A stretch of 64,000 nt of DNA from Dermatemys mawii (taxonomy: Eukaryota; Chordata; Testudines; Dermatemydidae): positions 23,047,326-23,111,325 of the forward strand of contig ML677364.1 of NCBI GenBank assembly GCA_007922305.1. Direction: 5' to 3'. The position numbers and the translations under genes are program-made. Shown here piece by piece: positions 22,200-33,460 of this stretch. The first letter of the stretch is position 1. Every line of letters begins with the position of its first letter. The notes under the pieces were generated by a model. That model was not told the origin of the DNA. It searched no databases and saw only the letters and a program-made list of their open reading frames with translations.

Positions 22200-23155
22200 A
22201 GTCCATATGAGGTCAAAAAATAAAGCTGGTAAACATAGAGTGGAATTTTCAAGGCAATGGCAGAGACTTTAGCCTTGACCAAAAACAACAGGAGTAAGAA
22301 ATGTAGAATATTACAAACTAAGGGTGGGGCTGTTAGAAGGCTAAGACAACACACCACAAAATGGGTGAGGCAGGTAACAGAAACAAATCAAAAAAGAGTT
22401 AGAAGAAGCAACAGAAGCAATAGAGCATAGAAAGTGCAAGCTCTGCTAGCAGGGCAGAAAACAATCCAGACACAGGATATGCCACAGCAAGCACAAGAAC
22501 AGAGTAGAAAATTGGAAACCACTGTAGAGACAACGCAAAGAAGAGAAGTGTCGTCCTCCATTACAGACCTTAGAGGGCAACAACGAGCTTCGGGGACTTA
22601 TGCGGTCCCTGAAGGATGGGGACAGAAATGGAAAAAGGTGGCCCTCGCAAAACTAAAAGATGGAACTTGGGATGTTTGGAATGGGTGTTAGAATGGGAAC
22701 ATGCAGAATGACCCAGACCAATAGTCACCAGGCAGTCCCTGGTCAGGGGCCACTGCACTGCAACTTCCAACAAATGATCAGAACCAGGTTCTGGCAAAAC
22801 TGAAACCAAAACCTAGAATGGTGCCTGTTAGAATGGGAGAAGTAAGTGCAGAGGGAGAAGAATTATCAAATGATTTGACTAGATAGATAGATAAGATGGA
22901 TAGGAAAACAATACAGTTAACAGAGCACTTTAAGAGACAGAGGCTGTGATTTGTTTGCAAGGGCTGGATGAATGACAGTATAGAAAGAATAAACCACGAG
23001 TGAGTGGTTTAACACCTAGAATTGATGCATTAATGCATGGAGTTGCCCAGAAACAGTTAACTGCAGCAGGGAAGGGCACTCCTGCAATACATTTGGCATA
23101 CAGACAAAAGCAACAGATGCTGTGGGAACACATTCAGATTTTGTGGAAGAAGGTA
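22200..23155 (+). pseudogene. Possible decayed gag-like retroelement sequence
   Basis: Plus-strand frames carry Gln-rich and Lys-rich hydrophilic stretches (for example near 22434-22691 and 23000-23188) separated by stops. This recalls decayed retroelement gag in composition and in its position next to LTR-like DNA. There is no zinc knuckle, capsid motif or protease visible. A GATA tetranucleotide run lies near 22877-22895. The call rests on composition and context only. Confidence 0.2.
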
Positions 23156-23159
23156 GAAA

Positions 23160-23260
23160 CTCCCACTCTCCTCCCAGAGCCAGGCTAAAAACCAGAGGTC
23201 CTGGTTCCCAATCCCCTGTTCTAACTCATGGAACCCCAGTCCCCTCTCAGAGCTAATAAC
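23160..23260 (+). repeat. Tandem SINE-tail-like repeat
   Basis: CCTCCCAGAGCCAGG followed by GGTCCTGGTTCCCAATCCCC and TGTTCTAACTCATGGAACCC, then a second CCCCTCTCAGAGCTAATAA. This is the head-to-tail repeat of a MIR-like tail (AGTCCTGGCTCCCA type) that I know from sauropsid DNA. Confidence 0.5.
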
Positions 23261-23374
23261 ACAACCTTCTTTCTCCATTATAACCTCTCTCAGTTTGCTA
23301 AGGGCTGCTATTCTTCTGCTGCTCTCCTGTGTCTGGAGTTCCTGTATATTCTACACCACAGAGAGTGCACCTTA

Positions 23375-23919
23375 TTGATTGAGCCAACCTCATTACTCAC
23401 ACAGAAAGACCACAGGCTTGGATCAGTGGCGAAATTGCTTGGCCAGGTTTATTGTCAACAAACCTCATAGGAGCAACAGGTACACTAACGCGTATGCCTG
23501 TGACAAGGTACCAGCTCAATCAACATAATACCATGCTGTCCCCTAGGCCAGTACAAAGATGCCTCTCCCTCCACTCTGTTTTTCCATATTGATGCAAACA
23601 AGTTACATAGTACCTTCCACATACTTTTTATTATTACCTGCCAGGTCAAAGAAAACATCCTCATCCATTAGCCTGTCATTCCAACCTTAACTTGTGAGGG
23701 GTCTGTGTGTCCTGTTACCATCTCTTAGGAACTTGTTTACGTAGTTACTGGGGAGGTCCGTGTGTTCTTATACCTTCTTCTCTGGTCAGGAATGTGCTTA
23801 CTTGGTTAACCAATAGCGGGTGTATTACTATTATGCCAAGGCCAGGCCTACTTTGGTTTACACTATGAACCATGGTTAGGACTCTAGTGAGGCCTACAAT
23901 GGGGTTAAAACCCATCACA
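23375..23919 (-). mobile_element. Probable decayed LTR on the minus strand
   Basis: On the minus strand the block runs from TGTGATGGG (starting at 23919) through an inverted CCAAT box near 23812, a TATA-like GGTATAAGAAC at about 23770, and an AATAAA signal at about 23453-23448, to a downstream end near 23375. Element order and length (about 545 bp) fit an LTR with U3, R and U5. I could not identify a matching second LTR, primer-binding site or target duplication, so it may be a solo LTR. The region to about 24150 may belong to the same insertion. Confidence 0.4.
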
Positions 23920-24149
23920 CACCCATACTCATCCTTATATGTGGATGAGGGAAAGGTGTCTTTTTCATAGATAGCTGTGTGGCTCCCCCTTGAGTATGCT
24001 GTGGGGGCGTGGAGCCCAAACTTCTCTTTGCAGTGTCATTTGTAAGTCATTCTACCAAATACAGCCTAGAAACTAGTGTATCTGTCTTAGGACACCCTCT
24101 TTTCCCCTTTGCTCTGCCCCTTTGGGGCTTTAACAGACACTCATACTGA

Positions 24150-25900
24150 CTGCCAGAATGAGTATAAATGAGTATGAGTATGGAATGAGGTTGAACTCTG
24201 AGGCACAGAGACCACTGCCTGTTCTGCAGTTTCCTGGGATCCTATACTTTCCTCAGACATGTACAGCAGTTCTCAGGATAGAATTTAGCTCACTGTTTTC
24301 AACAAAGTTGACAATAGATTTTTCAAATTTTCAAATTCATCCAACATTGTATTTGGCCATTTCTAATTTATCTTTAAAATAAACTTTTCACATTTTGTTC
24401 TATTAACATTTTGTGCAAATAAATTATTAACAAATCAGTATGTAATTTAGTTGACTCTCTTAACAAAAATAAACCATTATTGGCATTTTGCAGTTCAAAA
24501 CTGGATCAGAAATTGATCTCACATACCTTTTAATACAGTGAATCCCTTCCTTTATCCTGGTTAAAGAAGATAGGAAAGGGGAGTGAGATAAATAAAATTA
24601 TTTCTGATTTTAGTGTTTCTGAGCAGTGTAATTTTACCTCTGTACTATAACAAACTGCTTGCATTTCATTGTTTGAAAATTTCCTTTTCTTACTTACACT
24701 GAATCGTTCTCCTTTTAAACTTTACATAGTGTAACTATGAAATGTGGCATTTCTGTCCTGCCAATAGTATGGAAATAGGTTACACATGGGTCACATATTA
24801 GCTCCTTAGCCCCTTTTTAAATGTTAATTTGTGCTGTATCACATACTGACAATACAGTAGTTGGTCTTATTTAATTTCAGTTGGTTTAACAATCAGAACT
24901 GCACAACAATTCAGTTATATTTTGTGGTGGCAGTTGAGTAGTAAAATAAGTAAACAGATTTTTCAGGTTAGAAGTTTAACATTTCTAAGTGAGATTGGTT
25001 GAGCATTTTGCCATTAAAAAAAAAATCATAACCACAAGATGAAAGTTTTTACCAGACAAGGAACAGATAGGTCGGCATATCCTTTTCTAACCTGCAATTG
25101 TACTATGCTGAGCATATTGCAGTATAAAATAGCAAGCAGTAGATGACTCAGCCTCTAAAATAACTATCAAAGCACAAATCTGGAAGCTCAAAGCATCCAA
25201 AAGTGAATCAGAAGAGAGATTTCTACCAAAGGGACTGTAAACTTTTATAGGATCTAATATGGGTCACAGATATTTCCTTATGTTGTGTTTTGGGCTAGAC
25301 ACACATGCATCTCAGAATGCCTTAAAATATTTTGCCTGTTAATGTCTGCTAGGAAATATAAGGACAGGGAGGTTTTATTAGCTTTGACAGGGAAGCAACA
25401 GTTGGTTTAGTGTGCACAGCTTAGTTATAGTGGTTCTTTCTCTTGTGCAGTGATAAGTAGGATGTAAATTGAAAACTCAATATTTCACTTGCTTGAAGTA
25501 CAAGAACTGTCAGCTTTATGCTCAGAAACTCTAAATATGAGAGCTCTTCTATAAAAATAGCTGATAATGAAAACTGATGTGGAAATTATTGCTACCTGGC
25601 ACTGTATTTCTGTCTCCACAGTTATGTTTTTGAGGCTCATGTGCAATTAGCCAGTTCGTTATTTTATCCTAATGTTCTAATAAATCATTTCACCATTTTT
25701 CTCTCATCCATCATCTACTTATCTGCCTCAAAGTCAAAATGGTACCAAATATTAATCAAGGCCAGTGGCACCCGCTCCTGCATAGGGACACCATGTTTCA
25801 ACTGTCAGGTGGCATCCATCCCAGCCTCTCTTTGTCAGCAATAAAGAAAATGAAATTGGACTAATATGAATCTCATTTCTGCCCTGATTAAAGGCCTACA
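24150..25900. other. AT-rich intergenic DNA, no gene seen
   Basis: No recognisable gene, RNA or repeat. Open frames up to about 75 codons match nothing known. Confidence 0.5.
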
Positions 25901-25939
25901 TTTTCCCTAGGCATTGCCTGACCAGGTCCTGACTTGTGA

Positions 25940-26420
25940 GATATTCAATGTTCTTGTAATGTCATTCGGACAGAGTGCGCCTGTCTCCTTAGGTCATTGT
26001 TCTTCAGTTTCACTTGTTTTACATGGAATATAGGCTAGAAAATCTAGACTTCCTTTGGGGTGTTAATTAAGAGGAGCATCCAAAATTAATCAGCAAATTC
26101 ACTAGGGCGAAGGGGAGCTGTCTGAAGGCCTCGATATAAAATGCGCTTCTAGTGCAGAGAAATGAGCCTTCGGCTATTGACAAAGAGAAAACAAGTGCAC
26201 AGACGGTGATCTGACACAAAAATTCATATATGTATACAATTTTACATTCATTTTCCTTGTCAGCTTGTCACCTTTAATTATAAAGGTTGATTCGCTATTT
26301 GGCAGATCTGAAAATTGTAAATGCTTGGCCATTTGAATATCATCATATGGTCAATGTCTTCGAAAACGAATGACACAGGAGCACACCAGTAAGGGAACAT
26401 TGTAAAATCCAAATTAAACA
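25940..26420. promoter_or_regulatory. Candidate conserved non-coding element
   Basis: Repeat-free block with many homeodomain-type words: TTAATTAA at 26063-26070, CAAAATTAATCAGCAAATTC just after it, and the near-palindrome CCTTTAATTATAAAGG at 26271-26286. It keeps several CpGs (CATTCGGACAG, AGTGCGCC, CCTTCGGC, TCTTCGAAAACGAATG) in otherwise CpG-poor DNA. No coding structure. Enhancer function is an inference. Confidence 0.35.
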
Positions 26421-27870
26421 TAAAGATAGTTCTTTATTGATCAACTTGAAGGATTTTGCTTGTCCTAATGTTAACTGGGAACTTGTCTGTGAAAGCAAAT
26501 GTTACGTATAAAGCATTTACAAAGAAAACATTCTGTTGACAGGTTGTTAAATCCTTTTCCATAGACTATCTTGTACTCTCCATTTCTTTATTTCTTTTAT
26601 TACTCACTCCATTCTAATATTATTAGTGTTTGGTGTTAAGGATTTGCATAGACCTTCAGGCTAATAATGACCTTTATGTAGGAACAGCAAATTCTCTGTT
26701 TTGCCCACTGAAGAAAAGACTACAAAAAAGGACAAAACTCAATTCATTCACTGCTCCTCCCATACATGTTTCTTAACTAGTTAACTGTTTTAATTAGATG
26801 AGATTTTTTTTAATAGCCACTAAGTTTGAACAGAGTTTTTGTACATGGCAAAAAGAACTGGATATACATATTCTGAAAGAGAAGAATGAATTCAGATTTC
26901 TGCAGATACCTGTCATGTTTTTTTGTTTAGCTAAAGCTTTTTTATTAACTAGCTGTTGTTCCTTTGTGCCACTTTTTAAGTTTTTGGAGAGATTGGGGGT
27001 ACCCTGATTTTAACTTTATTCCTTGCAAACCCACCAGCCCTCGGTTTCAAAATAGTAGCATCTAAGTTCCGCAGAGTTGAGTATCAGTACCAGTCTTCAT
27101 GTACTAGTATAGAGAGAAAGACAACAACAACAACAACAACAAAAAATATAGGCCTTAAAGAGATTATAAGAGAGCTCAGCAACCAAATGGCCACAACTAG
27201 ATATTAAGCTCTACAAATCAATTCTGAAGAGTTTGATGGAACTTACTACATTGAACAGCCATTGATATTGACTCATGATAAATCTCAGAGAGAAGACATG
27301 ATAAAGGCTTTGAAAGAAAGTTTTCCCTACATAAAAAGTAAAATATTATGGAACTGAGAACAAAGCAACTTATAGCCTTGTTTATGCATTGCAACCCAAT
27401 CCAGCAGTCCATTATTTATAACTTTCAATAACTATTGCCAAAGAAAATTTTTCATTTCTAAATTGAAATGATGTTCTACACTGTATCAGGTGTGAATTAA
27501 TGTCATAATATCATTAAGTATCAATGACAGTGGTTATATTTATGCTAAACATTAGCCATCCTCAGCCCTAAAAAGAGCATGTGAGAGTAACTTTTCACCA
27601 CTGATTTTCTTTCTCTGTATTTTATAGACTTGTTCTATTTGTTAGGCATAGGAAGAGATATGCCTAATGTAGTGCACCAGACTAATCAACTCCTTATTGA
27701 ATTTATTTTAAATATAGTAACAAAAAGTGAACATATCTGTTAGATGTTTTTGACCATTCTCTGCAGTAGCGCAACCACATAAAGGAAGTTTTGGGGAGAT
27801 TTAATCTTACCAGCCATTCTGAAGGTGACAATTAGCCATTCTTAATGGTGCTTGAATCAGTTTATACACT
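26421..27870. other. Intergenic DNA, no gene seen; contains a short (CAA)n
   Basis: Unique AT-rich sequence. A CAA trinucleotide run lies at about 27121-27142. Nothing else recognised. Confidence 0.5.
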
Positions 27871-28120
27871 TTAATGGACTTGGGCCAAAACCTTCAAAGG
27901 CAAGTCCCTAAAGTTAGCACTTAAATCCATAAAATTGTAAAATCTACAAAAAATGGCCTGTGTTTTGGAATTGCTGAACATCTGCTGCTCTCAGGTAAGT
28001 CAATGTGAACTCTGGGTGCTCAGCACTCTGGAGAAACTAGGCCACTTTTATTTGGATACTTGAAAATGGAGTTTTGTGTCTAACTTTAGACACCCGCATT
28101 TTGGCTTTGGTCTTGTTAAT
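27870..28120. repeat. Old palindromic sauropsid repeat
   Basis: Blocks in order: ACTTAAATCC, AATGGCCTGTGTTTTGGAAT, GCTGAACATCTGCTGCTCTC, AAGTCAATGTGAACTCTGGG, TGCTCAGCACTCTGGAGAAA, CTAGGCCAC, CTAACTTTAGACACCCGCAT. GCTGAACATCTGC mirrored by GTGCTCAGCACTC-type words around AAGTCAATG gives the hairpin layout. A related fragment lies at about 55490-55550. Confidence 0.55.
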
Positions 28121-31100
28121 AATTGATAAATTTAGCATTAGTATCAAATACTTCTAACCCAACAGTTGTGGACAATACTACAATACAGAGTATTACTTCT
28201 TTTTCTTTTAAAGCAAATGCTGTCTAAACAGATTCCTATAAATGTACAATAGGTATATATTACAAAGAGAATTGCGAACATCCTTTGTTTAAAAATATAT
28301 TCTGTGTTTTCTCTGAAGGAATGCATTAAATCTATCATACTCTGACTCTGCTTTTGGAGATTGAAAAAGAAATGCAGGAAAAGCTTGAACCTTCTGCTAA
28401 CAGATTGCCATTTCATTACCATCAGATCACTACCATACTGTCTAGAGTGCTTTTTAAACAGGGATTCATCCAAATATTTGGGAAGTCTGCATTTCATGCA
28501 ATAATTAGAATGAGAAAAATGTGTTTTGTTTTATATATACTTTGCAAGTTTTTAATGCTGGAACACAAATTAGTGTCATCTATGAAAATAGAGAACCGTG
28601 TTTTTCCTTGTCCAATATGTAAGTTTGTCTTGTATTTACAGTGTAAAAGTCTAATCAAATCGTTACTTGTGTATGCTTTTTCCACCCTTTTCTTTAGGTA
28701 AACTTTTTCTCAAACAAAACAATTCCTTTTTACCTACAGGTACCATACCTCTAATTTTGAGGGGAAAGGTTTGGTTCTTGGAATCCAGTCATGCTGTCAT
28801 GTAGTCAGTCAGAGTTTCCCAGCATAAGGTGAACAAAACTGGCCTCTTTGCATTGTCTATATTTATGTTTATTGACTATCAATATAAGTAAGAAGCACAG
28901 ATGTGGAAGTAAGCCTGTTAAAAGTATATCATTAACTATCTGATTTATTTTAAAAGTAAATAGTTTAACCCTAAATACATTTCCCAAGAAACTTTCTGTT
29001 TCAACTAGGTAAACTGAAAATCTGATTGGGAATTTATTTTACTTTATCTCTCACACAATCTTGATTACAAATCAGGTTGCTGTTGCACTTTGTCTTGAAA
29101 AAAAACACTTGTAAGTCAATGAAAACAATCAAAATTACTGAACACTTGAATGTCATTAAAGATTTTGAGAGAGGTCAAACCATACTTAATCATTAATGTA
29201 TAGTAATTTTAAAATGGAGTGACTCAAAGCATTTCCCCAACTATTTTGTTCTTCCTTTTTAAAGATTTCAGCTTCATGTAACCAAATTCTTTAAGCTATT
29301 ACCAAAGTGATACGTTCCACAAAGACTGAAATAACTCCTACATTCCATAGAATAGATGCCTTCAAACATCCCGGGGTGGGAGACACATCTGAAAACTTCC
29401 TCAGATAGTTAGCATCTAAACAACATGGTGAAAAGTGCATTGTAACTGCAGAAGAAAGACATTATTTATTAATTACATGGCTTTATTTTTAACTTACTTG
29501 TCATATTACTGAAAAAGTGACAAACCTAGTGTTAAACATAATAAATAAATAAACAAAAAAAGGAAAGAAAGAAAAGAAAAGCAAAAACTGGAAGCAGAAA
29601 ATCTTTGCAGCTCGAATTACTGTACAAATTCACTTGGAGAAAAGTAAGTAAAAAAGAATGTTAGGTCCTGTACTCTTTAACAAGTACTATTAGTTAATTC
29701 ATTTTCTGTAGAGTATTTTAACTAATTTTATTTTTTGTTAAATGCACCCTAAAATTTTCCCTATGCAATCTATGAGGATTTAACATTTTTCCCTTTTGCA
29801 TGAGTGATTGGTTCTAAATTACCGACCCTCCCTAATGGCCTGTTTGTGTTCTCTCTCAGGCCTTGACTCTTGGTTCAAATCCTTAGGCCAGTCAATGGGG
29901 CCCCATGGAGGGAAAGTGATCTTTCTGGGTGGAACACATTGCAGAACATGGTCTTAGATCATACAGAATCCCAGACTTGAGTGGAACTCTGTACAGTGGT
30001 AGTGGTGGATCTTACTTTGTAACTAGTGACTTTGATGGACTGGCTTCAGATTTACTCTGATGCGAATGAGATCAGAACAGGTCTACAGAATTTAACTTTT
30101 CTAATGTGAAGGCTGTGTCTGATGGAAATATACATACACGGTTCCTAGATTTACAGGGCCAAACCCTGCTGCAGTGCTGCAGGAAAGTAAGAGAACTCAG
30201 GACCTTGTACCACGTACCCATATAATGGGTAGCAGTGTGAGGGGACAAGCAGGCTGTGCAGAGCTGCTTCTCCCTTCCTTGTGCAGGTAGGCAGGAAGAG
30301 GCATCGTTTTGGTTCTGCATTTCTAACATGCCTAGTGGCATAGCTGCACTGCAAATCAGGGAGTGTACATTGCATCAGGTACAGATCCAGCACAATGACA
30401 CACTGGCTCGCAATCTCTCTCCCAAGGCTGCTCCAGGGACAACGCATTTTTGCCCTGCACTTTACACGGCACAAATTGTCATGAACTCACCCAGAATCAG
30501 CAACTTGTTAGGCAATGGGGTAATTAAAAGTTTGTCAGCAAAAGCTGCTGAATTCCAGAACTTTCATGCAATGAACTGTGAACTCAGGCTTTCTGGGCCT
30601 ATATACCGTATTCTGCAAACTTTCTTCACCAAACCACCCTTGCTACATTTCAGAATCACAGGGCCGGAGCTTCTGAAAGAAATGCTCTCACATCTTTTTA
30701 AAATTAAACTTTCCAAAATGATTTTCCACCATTTTGTTTTAAAAACAAAATGATTTAATTCCAAGTACTGTATCTCAGAGCTGGGTCGCAGGCTCATGGA
30801 AGTCAGTGGAAACATCCCTATCGATCACAATAGCCTTTAGACTGAACCCTAATATTGGTCTCTTTGTTATGTTTTCTACTTTTGAAAGTTGGCAAGTATT
30901 TATTAATAGAACAAATTAATGAACAACTGATAACAAATCGAAGTTGGAATATGGAATAATAAATGATGCTTAAAATTTAGATAAGAAGGCTACAAGTCCT
31001 ATTTTATACTATAGAGATGAACAGAATGAAGAGGCCTAATCCAGCAGCTTTTGGCTAGACAATACTGCCACTGAAGTCAGGATTGGCGTATTAATTCTCT

Positions 31101-31310
31101 CCATAAATAGTCAATGTTAAAATAGACAGCAGAAGAGGCTTGCATGAGACCCCTATATTTCTGATTTGCATACACTCTATTGCAATTGCCTTTGGATTAC
31201 TAAACATTCCCTGCACACCTTCACCTCTGCAGCAATCTCAGTTTTCCCTTTTTATTCACATACATAGTTCACCACACACCAAAACATGTGTGCAAAAGTG
31301 CTACTGTGCA
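28121..31310. other. Intergenic DNA, no gene seen
   Basis: AT-rich, with an A-rich AATAAATAAATAAAC and GGAAAGAAAG stretch at 29545-29590 and a perfect 11-bp hairpin at 30730-30752 (CATTTTGTTTT and its complement, one-base loop). A plus-strand frame of 165 codons at about 30256-30753, the longest in the window, starts at GTG and resembles no family. A frame of this length is not surprising by chance here. Confidence 0.5.
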
Positions 31311-31314
31311 TATT

Positions 31315-31372
31315 GGGTGAAATTCTGTCCCCACAGAAGTCTATGGGAATTTGGCCACCGACTTCTGTGATG
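31315..31372. repeat. Palindromic GAAGTCAATGGG-type repeat
   Basis: GGTGAAATTCTGTCCCCAC, then AGAAGTCTATGGGAA, then CCACCGACTTCTGTGATGTC and ATGATTCAC. The two halves mirror each other as AATTCTG-CCCC-GAAGT against ACTTC-GTGATG. Same family as the copy at 53888. Confidence 0.5.
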
Positions 31373-31980
31373 TCATGATTCACTGCACATCTAGGTAACT
31401 ATACACTTTATCGATCTGTTTTGTTTAAAAATATTTCAACCAATCTGAACAATGTAGAAGCTTTAGATTTTAGTAAAAAAATACAGAAAAATGTGATAAA
31501 GATATTTTTCATCTTTGTTAGACCAGGGCTATTTTTTTCACAAAGCAATCTGTGAGCAATCTGGAAACGGAAGAAAAATTATATATCTCTTGTTTTTACT
31601 AGTTGCACATTAACTATTGTTTGAAACCAATTTAAAATTTAAATACACTGAAACCATAAACTAAAACTTGTGTTATATGCAAAGAAGCTCACAGTAGTAA
31701 TCTGCAGGTATGTAATGCAGAGAACAAACCTAACCTTATATTTAAGCTATTTTCATTTCCATATCTTACACAGTGCTACATGCTGTGTTTGACAAGAATG
31801 ACTGCACTGCACCTTAAGCTTGGGAAAGGGAGCTGTTGTTTGGCTCATCAGGGGGGGAAGAGCTACACCTCTTTAAGAGGTAGAGAAACACACTTGTGGT
31901 GTAGCCCAGCATGGATTTACCTGTACTGTATACTTTTATCTTCCAGGTACTCCCAGACAGTTAATAACAAAATTTTGGCC

Positions 31981-32192
31981 TACAGGCATGTTGCTTCTTG
32001 TGCAAGGGTTCTGTTCCGCAGTTACCGCATAAAGCGGAAACCACATATAGCCAGAACCCATTGACTTCAATGGCGGGCGAAATCACACCCCCTACAGGAA
32101 GTTTTTTAATATTCCCCCACCCCTTTTTTTTGCCAACCGCGTAAAGCGGAAATCGCGTAAGTTAAATACCCCTAAGATGCAACATGCCTGTA
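31981..32192. mobile_element. Tigger-type MITE with perfect terminal repeats
   Basis: The 208-bp element is 31983-32190. The left terminus CAGGCATGTTGC is exactly mirrored by GCAACATGCCTG, with TA on both sides (31981-31982 and 32191-32192). CAGGCATG is a typical Tigger start. The interior carries an internal inverted pair: CCGCATAAAGCGGAAACCAC against CCGCGTAAAGCGGAAATCGC, and CCCATTGACTTCAATGG in the centre. No transposase frame. Confidence 0.9.
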
Positions 32193-33460
32193 ATTAAAAC
32201 CCATCCAGTGTTTCCCGTCCTTCTTCTGGTATGGCCGGACAACACGGCTAATGTGACAAACCATTAACAAAGCCCTCCCCGTCACAATCTTTCCTCAAGA
32301 ATGAGAACTTATTCCTGGAGTCAAGGGGGACTCTCAGTGCTCACCATTTCTAAAGTCCAGGCTCAGTGACCACACTTTATAGGTTCCATTCTGCAAATCC
32401 TTTTGTCATGAGTAGCCCCATTGCTGTCAGCGGAACCACTCACAAAAGTGTGAACTCAGGGGAGTCAGGGCTTGAAGGTCCCTGTCTGGCTGACAATGTT
32501 TACAGGCGTCAGAGTAGCAAGCATTTACAAACACATAAAATGGTGGAAATGTAACTGATTGACTTTTTAATTAAAAAATATGCTAACTTTTCGACAGGCC
32601 TGAACGTGCTGACAGAGCATGTCTCTTTGTTCACTATCAACATTAGCATCTGTGGTTGAAAATGAATAGCCCAATAAAATAGTTTGCATTTAAGTTTATG
32701 GGTTGTTTTCACAGTGACAGGTGAGAAGAAAAAAAAAACAGCAAATGTAAAGTTAGTGCACTTAAACAAATATTCAGTCGGGTATTGACTTGAATATTGC
32801 TCCTGAATTTTTAGTAATGGATCCTCGATGCATCCTTCACCTTTTGCTTAGACAAAATGTTTTGTGTAAAATACTGACTGCTTTCAAAAATGGTTCCTTT
32901 CCAAATATAAACAATATTTGGAAAATGTTCAGTTGTACAAATTAACAGAAGCAACCTTTATTTTTTTAAACTGGAGGTCTAATTTTAATGGTAATATTTC
33001 ACCTATAAAACGTGAGGATAACAAGTTTGTATTCATACAAAGGTGTTAATTAATGAAAGACAAACCTTTGCCAATTATTGACACATTCTTCTGTAATCCT
33101 GTTATGTAGAACATTCTAATGAAGTCATAGTTTATTACTAATGATCTAGCTTTGTTTTAAAAAAACTGTGAGAGGGGGGTTAAAATAATTTATTTGCTTT
33201 GGTGTATTTTTGATCACAGCAGGTAAGAATGCTGCATTTTGACTGCCACATTGTATGCAGGATGAGGGGGTATGACCTTAGAAGCGGGGATCAAGAACTG
33301 GCCCTTTCATACTTCGGCACGCACCGCTGTGAACCAGCACTTTGGTCATATTATCCTCTGCACCACAAAGCTGTCCGCTAATTATCTCTGAATAAGAATT
33401 TTATTGGACCTTAATTTTCAGTAATGGGGTCTGATAGTTTGTGAAGAAAGACAAAAGAAG
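32193..33460. promoter_or_regulatory. Candidate regulatory stretch, repeat-poor
   Basis: Two parts look like non-coding conserved DNA. One is about 32540-32760 (TTTTTAATTAAAAAATATGC, CAACATTAGCATCTGTGG, TAGTTTGCATTTAAG with an octamer-like core). The other is about 33230-33450 (CATTTTGACTGCCACATTG, GCTAATTATCTCTGAATAAG, with surviving CpGs in CTTCGGCACGCACCGC). No exon structure. Function inferred from motif content only. Confidence 0.25.

Noticed and set aside
30256..30753. 165-codon plus-strand frame, the longest in the window
   Set aside because: It starts at GTG, matches no family I know, lies in ordinary intergenic DNA, and a frame of this length is expected roughly once by chance in 64 kb of six-frame AT-rich sequence.
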